From assembly GCA_964567995.1 (NCBI GenBank), contig CAZMOB010000003.1, positions 62,001 to 126,000 on the forward strand: a stretch of DNA of 64,000 nt, given 5' to 3'. Below the pieces are notes generated by a model. That model ran no database searches. It saw only the letters and a program-made list of their open reading frames with translations, and had not been told where the DNA came from. Position 1 is the first letter of the stretch, and every line of letters begins with the position of its first letter. Below, piece by piece: positions 33,463-41,796 of the stretch. The position numbers were made by a program, and so were the translations under genes. Source of the DNA: JAGOTP01 sp964567995. Lineage in GTDB: Bacteria; Patescibacteriota; Patescibacteriia; 2-12-FULL-60-25.

Positions 33463-33495
33463 CGCGAAAGGGAGACAAGGAAAAACACTTTCGCG
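33463..33495 (-). promoter_or_regulatory. Leader stem-loop of the third G+C-rich gene
   Basis: CGCGAAAG (33463-33470) and CTTTCGCG (33488-33495), perfect 8-bp arms, 17-nt loop. A possible promoter further up on the minus strand is TTGTGA, 17 nt, TAAAAA (ending near 33527); this is less certain than for the other G+C-rich genes. The gap 33437-33701 holds nothing else but the weak upstream region of the next plus-strand gene. Confidence 0.55.
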
Positions 33496-33701
33496 AGAGG
33501 CCTAATACAAAGAACAAGGGATTTTTTTAGCATGAAAATGAATTTTTCACAAGTTTCAGAAGGCACTTCGGCAAAGAACGTCTTTATTTACCCTAGTCAT
33601 TGTCAGTATTTCAATTGAAAAAGATAGATGAAAGTTTATGCCTTCCTCGCTTTGAGTACACTCCTCGCCAAACTTTAGCTCCTCTTCTACAATACAGTCA
33701 T

Positions 33702-34139
33702 ATGATCTTTGAACAGCCTCCAGTCGCCACCAATCATCCCGGACAATCCGCAGTAGAAACTCCTAAGACGCCCGAAAGGATTCTTCAGGCATTTTGTAAG
33801 GCGATTGATGAAAAACGCAAACTTTTTCTTTCAACGTCCGTCACAGCCGGCAATCGTCCTTCGCTCCAAAACAAGCTCGGTCAATTCCAAACCGAATATG
33901 CCGAACCGCTCCGAATCATCGGTATGGCATTGAATAACCATCCTGTTGATCTTGAAGCAACCTTGAATCCAGCCCTCGAAAATCGACAGGTTTTTATTGA
34001 TTTCTGCAAATACCGCCATGATCGGTCACGGTATACGGCTGAGCAAGAAGCGCGTATCCTCAATGAATTTCAGCGCGCGCTGGGCTTGGTAAGCGATGTG
34101 AAGATCTGGCAGGAACAAAACCAGCTGTTGGCAAACTAA
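33702..34139 (+). CDS. Hypothetical soluble protein (145 aa)
   Basis: No family recognised. MIFEQPPVATNHPGQSAVE begins a disordered leader of about 25 residues; the remainder is mostly helical (ERILQAFCKAIDEKRKLFL; EARILNEFQRALGLVSDVK) and could be a small helical bundle. No export signal. A TACAAT -10-like hexamer lies about 8 nt before this ATG, favouring it over an in-frame ATG at 33600 and predicting a leaderless mRNA. Confidence 0.65.
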   Translation: MIFEQPPVATNHPGQSAVETPKTPERILQAFCKAIDEKRKLFLSTSVTAGNRPSLQNKLGQFQTEYAEPLRIIGMALNNHPVDLEATLNPALENRQVFIDFCKYRHDRSRYTAEQEARILNEFQRALGLVSDVKIWQEQNQLLAN

Positions 34140-34167
34140 AAACGGATCGCTTTCTAGATTATCTTCG

Positions 34168-34285
34168 TTACTCAGTTTTCCTCTCTAGGAGAACTTCTGA
34201 GTGACGAGGAGAAGGCTGTTGAACAAGCCTTCTCAGATGAGCCAGAACGGCTCAAGAAGGGACGACCCCCAAAGAACAGCTCGTC
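34168..34285 (-). terminator. Array of stem-loops after the GH1-like gene
   Basis: Between two convergent genes lie, in order: GTTACTCAG/CTGAGTGAC (34168-34176/34197-34205, one wobble), GAGAAGGCT/AGCCTTCTC (34209-34217/34226-34234), TGAGCC/GGCTCA (34238-34243/34249-34254) and GACGA/TCGTC (34261-34265/34281-34285). None has a proper T-run. Together they would form a highly structured 3' UTR for either gene. Confidence 0.6.
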
Positions 34286-34307
34286 GGTGATTGCATTTGA
34301 CGTCGGT

Positions 34308-35651
34308 CTATAGCCGATCTGGATCCGTCGGCAGTGGACGGCGTAGACGCGGATGCTCGATGCGGATCTTATGCCTTTGCCACCAGCCGCGCTCACGAAG
34401 CGCGGGATGTTCGTAGGGCTGACCTGAGGCAAGCGCTTTAACCATGTCAGCCAGCGACGTCGGACGAGGCACTTTTTCCGATCCGACCAGCTCGAACAGG
34501 CCGTGTTCGTAGTAACCATTTCGCTTGCGGACCAGGCTGTTCCAGTCGTAGGCCCCGAAGGCGGACCAGACGGTGATAGCTCGCACATCTACGCCTTTTG
34601 CCTGAGCACGATCGGCTCCCTCCCAGGCATCTCGTAGCCAGCGCATCTGGTCTTCTGTCGGTCCACCGATGTGTACCTCCGTAATAGCGATTGGACGCTG
34701 ATAGCGACGCCAGACCTGAAGCAGAAGCGCTTCGTGTCCGAGCAGCCCCTTACGCACACGGACCGCCTCGACATCTACGTAGCGCTGGCGGCCGTTGCCG
34801 CCCACTTTGATGCGCTCGTGGTAGCACTCCAGTGCATCATCGATGTACCGATCACTCGTGACATAGTAATTGACACCGATCAGATCCGGCGGACACGGAT
34901 GATCCACGAAGTACTGGAGCTCATGCTCCGGGATGCCGAGCCACCGGAAATGGCCCCACATACGATGACCAGGCTTCACCCAACCCATCAGCAGATCGAG
35001 CGACACCCACCGGCGATGGGTATCGAAGACCCATTGACCCTTCAGAGACGGCGGACCAGACGTACTCCCCACATCTTCGGTCTGTACCAGACGAGCGGAA
35101 GGAACGATCTTGCGAATCTCTTCCATAGCTCGCACGGTCGCCCGCAGCTCATTCAGGAGTGCACGAACGAAGGCACTCTCACTCTTCTTATGTGGATACC
35201 AGTGTCCGTACAGGCAGCTGAAACGTGCGGTCGTGAGCGGTTCATTGACCGGCGTGTAATCCTCGACCCACGGATAGCGCTCGGCGACGGCCCGAGCGTG
35301 GGTTGCGAGCCCTTCAGCAAACTGCTTACTGAGCAGGCTGAAACCGGCGGGGCCACTCCCGTGGTGAACGAGTCCTGCGATCGGCCGGATACCGAGTCGC
35401 CGCAGCTCCTGCATCACGGGATCGATGTACCGCCACCCGAAACGGGAGACGTGCTCCCAGAGCACCGGCATCCGGATCGCCTTGATCCCGAGCGTTGCGA
35501 GCAGTTGAACACGCTTTAAAAAGCGATCCCATCCTCCCTGTTCCGAGGTTTGATCACGCCAGCGATTCCCGACTCGGATGATGCTGGCCTCGGGTCCAGC
35601 CCAGATCTCAAGCGACGACTGTCCGAGAATTGCACCTGCGTTCTTTGCCAT
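34308..35651 (-). CDS. Glycoside hydrolase family 1-like enzyme (447 aa)
   Basis: Putative beta-glycosidase with a (beta/alpha)8 barrel. Acid/base Glu137 in the T-x-N-E-P motif (YTPVNEP) and nucleophile Glu325 in ITEVHIGG are both present, separated by a normal distance. RFGWRYIDPVMQELRRLGI and LIGVNYYVTSDRY match barrel strands of GH1. The C-terminal basic tail (RHKIRIEHPRLRRPLP) is unusual. No signal peptide, so cytoplasmic. It is similar to the GH1-type half of fused GH1-RmlD proteins (recalled). Strong ribosome site AGGAGAGG 4 nt before ATG. G+C-rich relative to neighbours. Confidence 0.85.
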   Translation of the reverse strand: MAKNAGAILGQSSLEIWAGPEASIIRVGNRWRDQTSEQGGWDRFLKRVQLLATLGIKAIRMPVLWEHVSRFGWRYIDPVMQELRRLGIRPIAGLVHHGSGPAGFSLLSKQFAEGLATHARAVAERYPWVEDYTPVNEPLTTARFSCLYGHWYPHKKSESAFVRALLNELRATVRAMEEIRKIVPSARLVQTEDVGSTSGPPSLKGQWVFDTHRRWVSLDLLMGWVKPGHRMWGHFRWLGIPEHELQYFVDHPCPPDLIGVNYYVTSDRYIDDALECYHERIKVGGNGRQRYVDVEAVRVRKGLLGHEALLLQVWRRYQRPIAITEVHIGGPTEDQMRWLRDAWEGADRAQAKGVDVRAITVWSAFGAYDWNSLVRKRNGYYEHGLFELVGSEKVPRPTSLADMVKALASGQPYEHPALRERGWWQRHKIRIEHPRLRRPLPTDPDRL

Positions 35652-35687
35652 GACCTCTCCTATTCGTTCGCTTTCCCTACTTGCTGT

Positions 35688-35735
35688 ACCGGTAAAAACC
35701 GGTCAATGACCTTACCAATCGACCCTTTGCACGTC
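35688..35735 (-). promoter_or_regulatory. Promoter and leader dyad of the GH1-like gene
   Basis: Minus strand TTGACG, 17 nt, TAAGGT (35706-35734 region). An alternative is TTGACC, 17 nt, CAAGTA. The leader holds ACCGGT-tttt-ACCGGT (35688-35703). Confidence 0.6.
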
Positions 35736-35744
35736 AAATAATCT

Positions 35745-35799
35745 AATAAACATAAAAGGACCTTCCCACTTTCTTCGGGAGGGTCCTTTTATGTTTATT
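35745..35799. terminator. Long bidirectional-type hairpin
   Basis: AATAAACATAAAAGGACC pairs with GGTCCTTTTATGTTTATT, plus an inner TTCCC/GGGA stem. It touches the stop codon of the Ig-repeat gene (35799-35801), whose transcript it ends. Confidence 0.9.
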
Positions 35800-37802
35800 T
35801 ATCGCGGTAATACGTCACTTGGGAACGCGGCATTCGTCTGGGCTCCGTTCACGCTATAGTCACCTGATTGGTTCACGTCTGGGCCGAAGCGATAGTCCAT
35901 GTAGAAGGCATCGGAAATGTCGTCGACTTGGCGCATCCAGAAGTTTCCGTAGAGCGCCTGTGCGACCGATTCAACCTTTACCCAGCGTAGACGGCGGTCC
36001 GAATCGACGGCGTAGACACGTGGATCTGTAGCGAACTTCACGAGACGGGTTCCAGGACGGTAGGTCAGGTTGGCACCCAGCGGAATGTCGGCGAGCTCAC
36101 GAGCAGCCACGACACGTACGCGAGAGAAATCTGGGAACCAGCTGAAGTAGACTTTTGGATTTGGGAAGGAGTGACGACGACCATCCGCACCAATATAGTA
36201 GACCGTCGTGTCGTATTGTGTGTCTGGATTTCCATCATCTTGGAGTTTGATCAAGTCATGCACTTGAACGCCCATCAAGTCGATTCGACGCAAGCGGTTG
36301 GAAAGATCTGGATCAAGCGATGCCGAAATCACGGGCTGAGACGGACGAACGTTGATTGTGCGCTCGGCGCGGGCTGTATGGTTGGCTTGATCACGGACCT
36401 GAATTGTAAAGGTGAAAATGCCGTATTGGTTAGCGTACCCCGAGATCTGACTATTAGGAGACAAGTAGAGACCCGTTGGAAGGTTTCCTGACACGAGACT
36501 CCACTCATACGAACCCTGACCACCCGATGCTTGGAGCGGACTAGCCGAATAATAGCTACCGATCGTCCCGTCCGGATAGCCGCCGCTGATAATCAAAGCG
36601 GTTGAAGCGGGAGGGGCGGTTTCTTCACGTGGCAAAATGCGCAAAGTGAAGTCCTTGGAGTCATTCAAATCTGGTCGTCCCTCTACACTGACTTTCGTGA
36701 GATAGAGGGTGTAGGTACCAGCTTGTGTTGGGACGCCACCGAAGACACCTCCTGGAGTAAAGGTGATTCCTGGCGGCAGAGCCCCTCCGTTCGTGAGAGA
36801 CCAGATATACCGAGCTGAAGCAGGACCACCCGTTGCTACCAAGTTATACGAATAATTCACACCCACCCGACCGGCTGGCAATTCAACCGTAGAGATTGTA
36901 AGCGGAGCATCCGGAGCAGCGACTGCCGCATCATTAATCACAAGGGCGTATTGGCGACTGACTTCATACCAGCTCACCTGCTGAGCATTCAAAACAACCG
37001 AGAAGAGAAAGGTTCCTGCTTGCGTTGGCGTGCCCGTGAATTCTCCCTGCTCTGTCAGGCTGATGCCCGTTGGTAAGGTCCCGCGGACACTCCAACGATA
37101 GCTGGCTGGATCTCCGCCTTGGCCCAGCATTCGCTTGGAATATACCTGTCCACGCTGACCAGCTAGAAGAGAATCTGTGATGATCGAGATGGGTGATTGT
37201 TGTTGGTTTTGCTGCTGTACTGGCGACTCTTCCCCCGTCACCACTCTGATTGTGAATTGACTGACACCATCCGAGTCACCTCTGCCAAATTTTAAGCGGA
37301 ACAGGGATGTACCAGGTTGTAATGGGACACCACGAATAATTCCCTGCGCTTCATCCAAAGTTAGTCCAGCGGGAAGCGCTCCTTGCTCTAGAATCCAACG
37401 AGTATTCAAGCCTGTGCTCGCTCGCAAACGAACCTCATAGGTTCGACCAACAATCGCGTCTGGCAAACGCGGATCATCGAGAAACGTAGCGGATGTAGTT
37501 TGTCGAGAGGCAATACCACCCTGTTCCGTCTGCAAAAGATCCTGAAGAGGCTGACGAATAGCAATGCCATCTGTTTGCAGATCCTGACCCAGTTGGCGCT
37601 GATCCCATTGTTCAGTTTGCAAGTCTTGCCCATATTGGCGACGAGCCTCGCCATCGGTGACGAGCTGTTGAGGAGCTTGCTGATCCCACAAACGCCAATC
37701 ATAGTCGTAATAGCCAAGCGCATAGGCAGCTAAGCCCGTCGCGAGGGCGGCGGCTGAGACCAACAAGACTTTCGTCTGCGTAGAAAGAGAGGTTTGGACC
37801 AT
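35799..37802 (-). CDS. Surface protein with putative-Ig (He_PIG) repeats (667 aa)
   Basis: Likely S-layer or adhesin-like envelope protein. N-terminal anchor/signal (KVLLVSAAALATGLAAYALG), a Gln-rich repeat region (QYGQDLQTEQWDQRQLGQDLQ, about 45-95), then four He_PIG-type domains, each with G-A/T-L-P-x-G-L/I-x-L/F and I-x-G-x-P/A-x-x-x-G-x-F (GALPAGLTLDEAQGIIRGVP; GTLPTGISLTEQGEFTGTP; GALPPGITFTPGGVFGGVP; GNLPTGLYLSPNSQISGYA). The C-terminal 130 residues are the module with RVYAVDSDRRLRWVKVES and VDDISDAFYMDY seen in many Patescibacteria secreted proteins. Start 37802 chosen by signal. Confidence 0.88.
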   Translation of the reverse strand: MVQTSLSTQTKVLLVSAAALATGLAAYALGYYDYDWRLWDQQAPQQLVTDGEARRQYGQDLQTEQWDQRQLGQDLQTDGIAIRQPLQDLLQTEQGGIASRQTTSATFLDDPRLPDAIVGRTYEVRLRASTGLNTRWILEQGALPAGLTLDEAQGIIRGVPLQPGTSLFRLKFGRGDSDGVSQFTIRVVTGEESPVQQQNQQQSPISIITDSLLAGQRGQVYSKRMLGQGGDPASYRWSVRGTLPTGISLTEQGEFTGTPTQAGTFLFSVVLNAQQVSWYEVSRQYALVINDAAVAAPDAPLTISTVELPAGRVGVNYSYNLVATGGPASARYIWSLTNGGALPPGITFTPGGVFGGVPTQAGTYTLYLTKVSVEGRPDLNDSKDFTLRILPREETAPPASTALIISGGYPDGTIGSYYSASPLQASGGQGSYEWSLVSGNLPTGLYLSPNSQISGYANQYGIFTFTIQVRDQANHTARAERTINVRPSQPVISASLDPDLSNRLRRIDLMGVQVHDLIKLQDDGNPDTQYDTTVYYIGADGRRHSFPNPKVYFSWFPDFSRVRVVAARELADIPLGANLTYRPGTRLVKFATDPRVYAVDSDRRLRWVKVESVAQALYGNFWMRQVDDISDAFYMDYRFGPDVNQSGDYSVNGAQTNAAFPSDVLPR

Positions 37803-37864
37803 AGAGGATCCGCAAAGGACCAAAGAGGAATGAGGTTTGCCAACAGTATACCAAAGAACGTACC

Positions 37865-37874
37865 ATACCGGTAT
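37865..37874. promoter_or_regulatory. Perfect palindrome between divergent genes
   Basis: ATACCGGTAT lies directly before the doxX ATG (37875). On the minus strand a TATACT -10 for the Ig-repeat gene lies 17-18 nt downstream of its TACCGG part. A regulator bound here could control both genes. Confidence 0.4.
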
Positions 37875-38351
37875 ATGAATACCTCTTTGAAGTGTTGCGG
37901 CTCTGCCCGTGACCTTGGTTTGTTGGCTTTGCGGATCGGGGTTGGTGTGATTCTTGTCATGCACGGCTACGGCAAATTGTTCGGTGGCGCACCTGGAATG
38001 GATGCGTTCACCGGTATGGTAACTGGTCTCGGCTTCCCTCTTCCGGTTGTATTCGCCTATGCTGCCGCATTGACCGAGTTCGTCGGTGGGATCGCTATCC
38101 TACTCGGCCTCTTCACGAGTGTCGCCGCTGTCTTGGGTGCCATTGTCATGCTAGTTGCCTTGTTCATGGTGAAGAAGTTTACGTTCCCAGCCGCCGACAT
38201 CGACTTCATGCTGCTCGCTTCGTTGATTACGCTATTCTGCCTGGGCGCTGGACGTTATAGCTTAGCTGCCGCCTTCAAAATGAAAGGAGCGAATGGTTGC
38301 TGCGGAGACGCTGGTTGCTGCGAAACACCAGCCATGGGGAAGAAAGCGTAG
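37875..38351 (+). CDS. DoxX family membrane protein with Cys-rich tail (158 aa)
   Basis: Four-helix membrane protein family linked to thiol/oxidative functions. LALRIGVGVILVMHGYGKLFGG (19-40) is the DoxX helix 1 signature (H-G-x-x-K). Further helices span about 55-80, 85-105 and 115-135. The tail GCCGDAGCCE adds two CC pairs, and the N-terminus has another (KCCGSA), suggesting metal binding or redox activity; these are not part of the usual DoxX domain. The ATG at 37875 is preferred because longer frames run into the divergent promoter. Confidence 0.9.
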   Translation: MNTSLKCCGSARDLGLLALRIGVGVILVMHGYGKLFGGAPGMDAFTGMVTGLGFPLPVVFAYAAALTEFVGGIAILLGLFTSVAAVLGAIVMLVALFMVKKFTFPAADIDFMLLASLITLFCLGAGRYSLAAAFKMKGANGCCGDAGCCETPAMGKKA

Positions 38352-38372
38352 AATCTTTGCCCAACACTTACA

Positions 38373-38416
38373 CAAAAAGAAACAGCCTGAACGATATTCG
38401 TGCAGGCTGTTTCTTT
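38373..38416. terminator. Terminator of doxX
   Basis: AAAAAGAAACAGCCTG (38373-38388) and CAGGCTGTTTCTTTTT (38402-38416), usable from both sides; also ends the convergent G+C-rich gene. Confidence 0.92.
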
Positions 38417-38558
38417 TTCCTCTTTCATCCTCGGAGAGCATGACAAAGGATTGAACGGTCAGGACGTTCTGGTTGGGCCGCAGCAAGGACTCGCTGGCCT
38501 GACGGATCCTTTCACTCAGGATCAAGAGAGGGAGGAAGGAGCGGGCGGAGAAGCGCGT

Positions 38559-39911
38559 TCAGGGCGTCGAGGGGCGCACGCGCAACACCCAGGGAGACGG
38601 CGGCAGTGCGAACCGGTTCTGATCGAGCATCCCGGCTCCAACAACTCGACTCACCTCGCCCACGTTGCTCGCCCGCGAGATGAAGCCGTCCGGAGCCGCA
38701 CCGATGCGGATCTCGATGTAGGCAGCCGCGAGACCACTCGGCCACACGAAGCCGCACTGGAGGCTGCTGAAGGCCGCTCCGTTCGGGGTCGCTTCGTTGG
38801 AGAGCAGGTTCGGGGTAATGGTGTTTCCTGCTACGGGCGCCTGACTCAGAACAGCCCCGCCGTTACCGACGATCTGACAATCGCTCACCAAGCGCTCGAA
38901 GGCGATCGGACGGGCGTCGTCGCCCTCGATGCGAGCGAATGCGGTCAGCACTCCACCAACGACCTGGCCGCCGCCCGATCCGTGGTTGTCCAGGCGGAAC
39001 GCGACCGCGGTCAGGCGGTTGGGCACCGTCTGGTCGCCCAACCTCACGTTCGTGTCCACGTCGAGAACCAGATCAGCCCCGCGATAGACCACGCGGAACT
39101 CACCCATGGTCCCGGCGCCAGGACGATCGAAGCACGCCGGATCGTAGCTCACCTGGTCAGCCGTGACCGGAGCGCCATCAGCCCAGACCAGATCACCCTC
39201 GTCGAAGACGCGGTTGACCCGACCAGAACCGAAGCGCAGGGCGTAACTCGAACGGGCCAGGTCGCCGTACCGGCGCTCAGCGTTGCCGATCGTGAGACCG
39301 AAGTGAAACTGAATGATCTCATTCATCGGAATGTCGAAGCCCTTGGCGAAGATGAAGTCGCCATAGCGCCGATCCCGCGCGATGTTCGTGAGACTGACCG
39401 GCCCCATCAGGACATCTCCGTTCAGCCCATTGAACGCACGGCAGCGGTCGAAGTAGGGAACACCCCCTTCCTCGGCTACGAATCCGTTGCCGGACGCGAG
39501 TCGAAGGCCCAGCGGCAGCCGCTGGACCCGGAGACCACGGTTGTAGGCCGTGATCGCCATCCGACCAGGGATGTAGGTGTCGAAATCGAGGTGAGCGAGG
39601 GACCCAAAGGGCGGTCCACCGCAGGCCACGAAAACATGGCCCCGCTCCATCATCGTCGGCGCCGGGCACAGGGGCCGGCGCATGTCGACCGAGCAGGTCC
39701 GGCGCCCACCGGTGCAGAGCTGCGCGCCCGGGATGGGCTCACCGCTCGCGCAGTGGAAACCGCTGTTGCAGGCATCGCCGTACATGCCCTCCTCGCACTC
39801 AGGCACCGCCGTCGGTCCCGCGTCGGGCGCAGGCGACAGCGTGCCGGACGCGCTCGTCCCGCAGGCCGCCACCATCGCCATCACGAGGCCAAGATTCATC
39901 GAGTTCTTCAT
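38559..39911 (-). CDS. G+C-rich Cys-containing lipoprotein (450 aa)
   Basis: Predicted lipid-anchored surface protein, unknown function. Lipoprotein signal MKNSMNLGLVMAMVAAC with lipobox VAAC, then a Pro/Ala/Asp linker and a Cys-rich section (about 39-83: ECEEGMYGDACNSGFHC ... LCTGGRRTCSVDMRRPLC). The remaining 360 residues are beta-rich without visible repeats. Start 39911 is chosen by the lipobox and by GGAGAAG about 6 nt upstream; an in-frame start 58 codons earlier would begin at the predicted transcription start and lacks a signal. Tone and composition recall Myxococcota surface lipoproteins (inference). Confidence 0.78.
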   Translation of the reverse strand: MKNSMNLGLVMAMVAACGTSASGTLSPAPDAGPTAVPECEEGMYGDACNSGFHCASGEPIPGAQLCTGGRRTCSVDMRRPLCPAPTMMERGHVFVACGGPPFGSLAHLDFDTYIPGRMAITAYNRGLRVQRLPLGLRLASGNGFVAEEGGVPYFDRCRAFNGLNGDVLMGPVSLTNIARDRRYGDFIFAKGFDIPMNEIIQFHFGLTIGNAERRYGDLARSSYALRFGSGRVNRVFDEGDLVWADGAPVTADQVSYDPACFDRPGAGTMGEFRVVYRGADLVLDVDTNVRLGDQTVPNRLTAVAFRLDNHGSGGGQVVGGVLTAFARIEGDDARPIAFERLVSDCQIVGNGGAVLSQAPVAGNTITPNLLSNEATPNGAAFSSLQCGFVWPSGLAAAYIEIRIGAAPDGFISRASNVGEVSRVVGAGMLDQNRFALPPSPWVLRVRPSTP

Positions 39912-40073
39912 GGACACTTCTCCAGTTGGAAATGAACGACCAGAGAGGAACCACACCATGCAGCGTCCTCGTCTGTCTTCCTGCCGCATCCGTTCTCTTG
40001 GATCACGGGCAGGACTTTGAGTGCCATCGCTCAAAAGCCCGTACACGATCCACCTTAGCCAGAACGAACAAAA

Positions 40074-40120
40074 CCCTTGAAACAAGGGTACATCGTAGCA
40101 AAAAAATCTTATTTTGTCAA
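40074..40120 (-). promoter_or_regulatory. Promoter of the fourth G+C-rich lipoprotein gene
   Basis: Minus strand TTGACA (40115-40120), 17-nt spacer, TACGAT (40092-40097). The leader is about 175 nt. Right at its 5' end a CCCTTG/CAAGGG hairpin (40074-40088) is followed by TTTTGTTCGTT, terminator-like and possibly an attenuator. Nothing else is seen in 39912-40166. Confidence 0.75.
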
Positions 40121-40166
40121 TAAAAATGAGCCTGTCGATTATTCACTTCTCATGTGGCACGTTCAG

Positions 40167-41189
40167 TTACGATCGCCACAATAATTTCGGAAACGCCAAA
40201 TAGTACAATACTTTGTTCAATGGCAAATCCCACGTTCCCATCAAATCCACGTCTTTTCCACCCCAGCCGCGCTTGAAGCGCGTAATCCCCTCCCAAGATG
40301 GTTTGTAATAGACATTCGACTGCAACCGCGGATTCGTTCCGTATAAATCATAGAGCGTCGCCCCTTCTTGCTTAGCCATCTTCATCGCTTCCCAGTGCAA
40401 CATATACGGGGCCATCACTTGACGATCCTGCGACGAAGAAGATCCATGCAAATAAGTCACCGTATCTCCATACGCAATCTCGAAGTTAGCGGCGAGACAC
40501 TTCCCCTGCCATTCCGCGAACCGTAAACGCGCAAAGCCACTCGGCAGAAGCGCTTCACAACTCGCACGAAGATAGTTGTCATCATGGGAGACGAATTTGT
40601 CACGCTCAGCGGTTTCTGAAGTGAGGCGAAGAAACGTTTCAATATCTTCCTTGGAAGAACCAGAACGCACTGTCACTCCATGTCGTTCTGCCACACGAAT
40701 GTTGTAGCGTGTTTTTGGATGCATGGCAGCGAGGAGTTCCTCTTCCGTTTGTGTGAGATCGACTAACACCGTCGAAGCAGGTTCAAGCGCGTGTGTGCGC
40801 TGCATGCGTAGCGGCATCATTCCCCTTCCTTGGTCCAAGGTCAGTGGTGGCTCGACGCGGAAGAACAATCCTTTGTACGGGAACTCCGCCTGTGCCAGCT
40901 CTTGGAGAAACGTGCAAAACAATTCACGTGGCTCAAGAATATGCGGAGCGAAAATTGGTCCACGCGGGAATAACCAGTAGCCCGTTCCATAGCGCTTTGG
41001 ATACCAGATCCCTTGTCCCACCACAAGCCAACGATCTCGATCATCCACGAGAGCAAAACGCATGACCTTTCGGCCGCACGAGACTTGGAATTCTCCCCAA
41101 GCCCAAGCCTGCGGAAACGCATTCCACGCGTCTGCGTGGACAAAGCGATCCCACGTTTCTTGTTCACGCACTTGAATCAACCGAGGCAT
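40167..41189 (-). CDS. FemA/FemB/FemX-type peptidoglycan bridge aminoacyltransferase (340 aa)
   Basis: Transfers amino acids from aminoacyl-tRNA to the lipid II stem peptide. Twin GNAT folds: N-half with FPQAWAWGEFQVSCGRKV (25-42) and FFRVEPP; central VLVDLTQTEEELLAAMHPKTRYNIRVAERHG-type segment (about 140-170), the most diagnostic Fem motif; C-half with LAANFEIAYGDTVTYLHGSSS and YDLYGTNPRLQS. No coiled-coil insertion of the FemA type, so nearer FemX. Starts 6 nt after the ruvA stop. Confidence 0.92.
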   Translation of the reverse strand: MPRLIQVREQETWDRFVHADAWNAFPQAWAWGEFQVSCGRKVMRFALVDDRDRWLVVGQGIWYPKRYGTGYWLFPRGPIFAPHILEPRELFCTFLQELAQAEFPYKGLFFRVEPPLTLDQGRGMMPLRMQRTHALEPASTVLVDLTQTEEELLAAMHPKTRYNIRVAERHGVTVRSGSSKEDIETFLRLTSETAERDKFVSHDDNYLRASCEALLPSGFARLRFAEWQGKCLAANFEIAYGDTVTYLHGSSSSQDRQVMAPYMLHWEAMKMAKQEGATLYDLYGTNPRLQSNVYYKPSWEGITRFKRGWGGKDVDLMGTWDLPLNKVLYYLAFPKLLWRS

Positions 41190-41195
41190 AGAGCA

Positions 41196-41750
41196 TTAGG
41201 CGAGCATTTTCAACGCGGCCCGAATGCGTTCTGAAGGATCCTTTAGATCCGATGAAATACTCTTCAACGCATCCCGAACCTGCACATTCGTATAGCCCAT
41301 TCCTTGCAAGGCATCTGCCACGTCTCGATCTACGGAGGGAATTTGTTCCGCTTCAACCAGCTGGCCTTTGAGTTCCAGAATGATTTTTTGAGCGGTCTTC
41401 TTGCCCACGCCCGGTAACGCCGTTAGCGATTCCAGATCTCCGGACATGACCGCACGCTGCACGACATCCGCCGAGCCCATCGAAAGAAGGGTCATCGCAA
41501 CCTTTGGCCCAACTCCGGAAACGCTAAGCAATTTCGTGAACAATCCCAGATCCTGCGACGAAAGAAATCCATATAATTCATGAGAATCCTCCCGTAGCTG
41601 TTCATGGATATACAAAAACTGTTCCTGCTCTGTTTTCAGCAGAGAGAGAACCGTGGAGGACAGTTGAACGCGATACCCAACGCCTCCCACCTCCAAGAGG
41701 ATCCAATTCGGACCGATTTCGATAATTTCTCCCCGTAAAGACCCAATCAT
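41196..41750 (-). CDS. ruvA: Holliday junction branch migration protein RuvA (184 aa)
   Basis: Tetrameric junction-binding subunit of RuvAB. OB-fold N-domain MIGSLRGEIIEI...GVGYRVQLS (1-32), two helix-hairpin-helix motifs LLSVSGVGPKVAMTLLS and LTALPGVGKKTAQKIILELK, and the C-terminal RuvB-contacting helix bundle (DVADALQGMGYTNVQVRDAL). The length is near normal. First gene of a two-gene unit with the Fem transferase; ruvB and ruvC are not in the window. Confidence 0.97.
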   Translation of the reverse strand: MIGSLRGEIIEIGPNWILLEVGGVGYRVQLSSTVLSLLKTEQEQFLYIHEQLREDSHELYGFLSSQDLGLFTKLLSVSGVGPKVAMTLLSMGSADVVQRAVMSGDLESLTALPGVGKKTAQKIILELKGQLVEAEQIPSVDRDVADALQGMGYTNVQVRDALKSISSDLKDPSERIRAALKMLA

Positions 41751-41796
41751 AGGTCTTCAGGATACCATATGTGTCTCTATGCTATGGTAAAAGCGT

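Noticed and set aside
32450..33505. 351-codon plus-strand frame opposite the third G+C-rich gene
   Set aside because: Same antisense artefact; crosses that gene's terminator and leader hairpin.
34671..35519. 282-codon plus-strand frame opposite the GH1-like gene
   Set aside because: Conserved catalytic motifs are on the minus strand only.
38400..39935. 511-codon plus-strand frame opposite the fourth G+C-rich lipoprotein
   Set aside because: Begins inside the doxX terminator and reads Arg/Asp-rich nonsense; the minus-strand reading has promoter, ribosome site and signal peptide.
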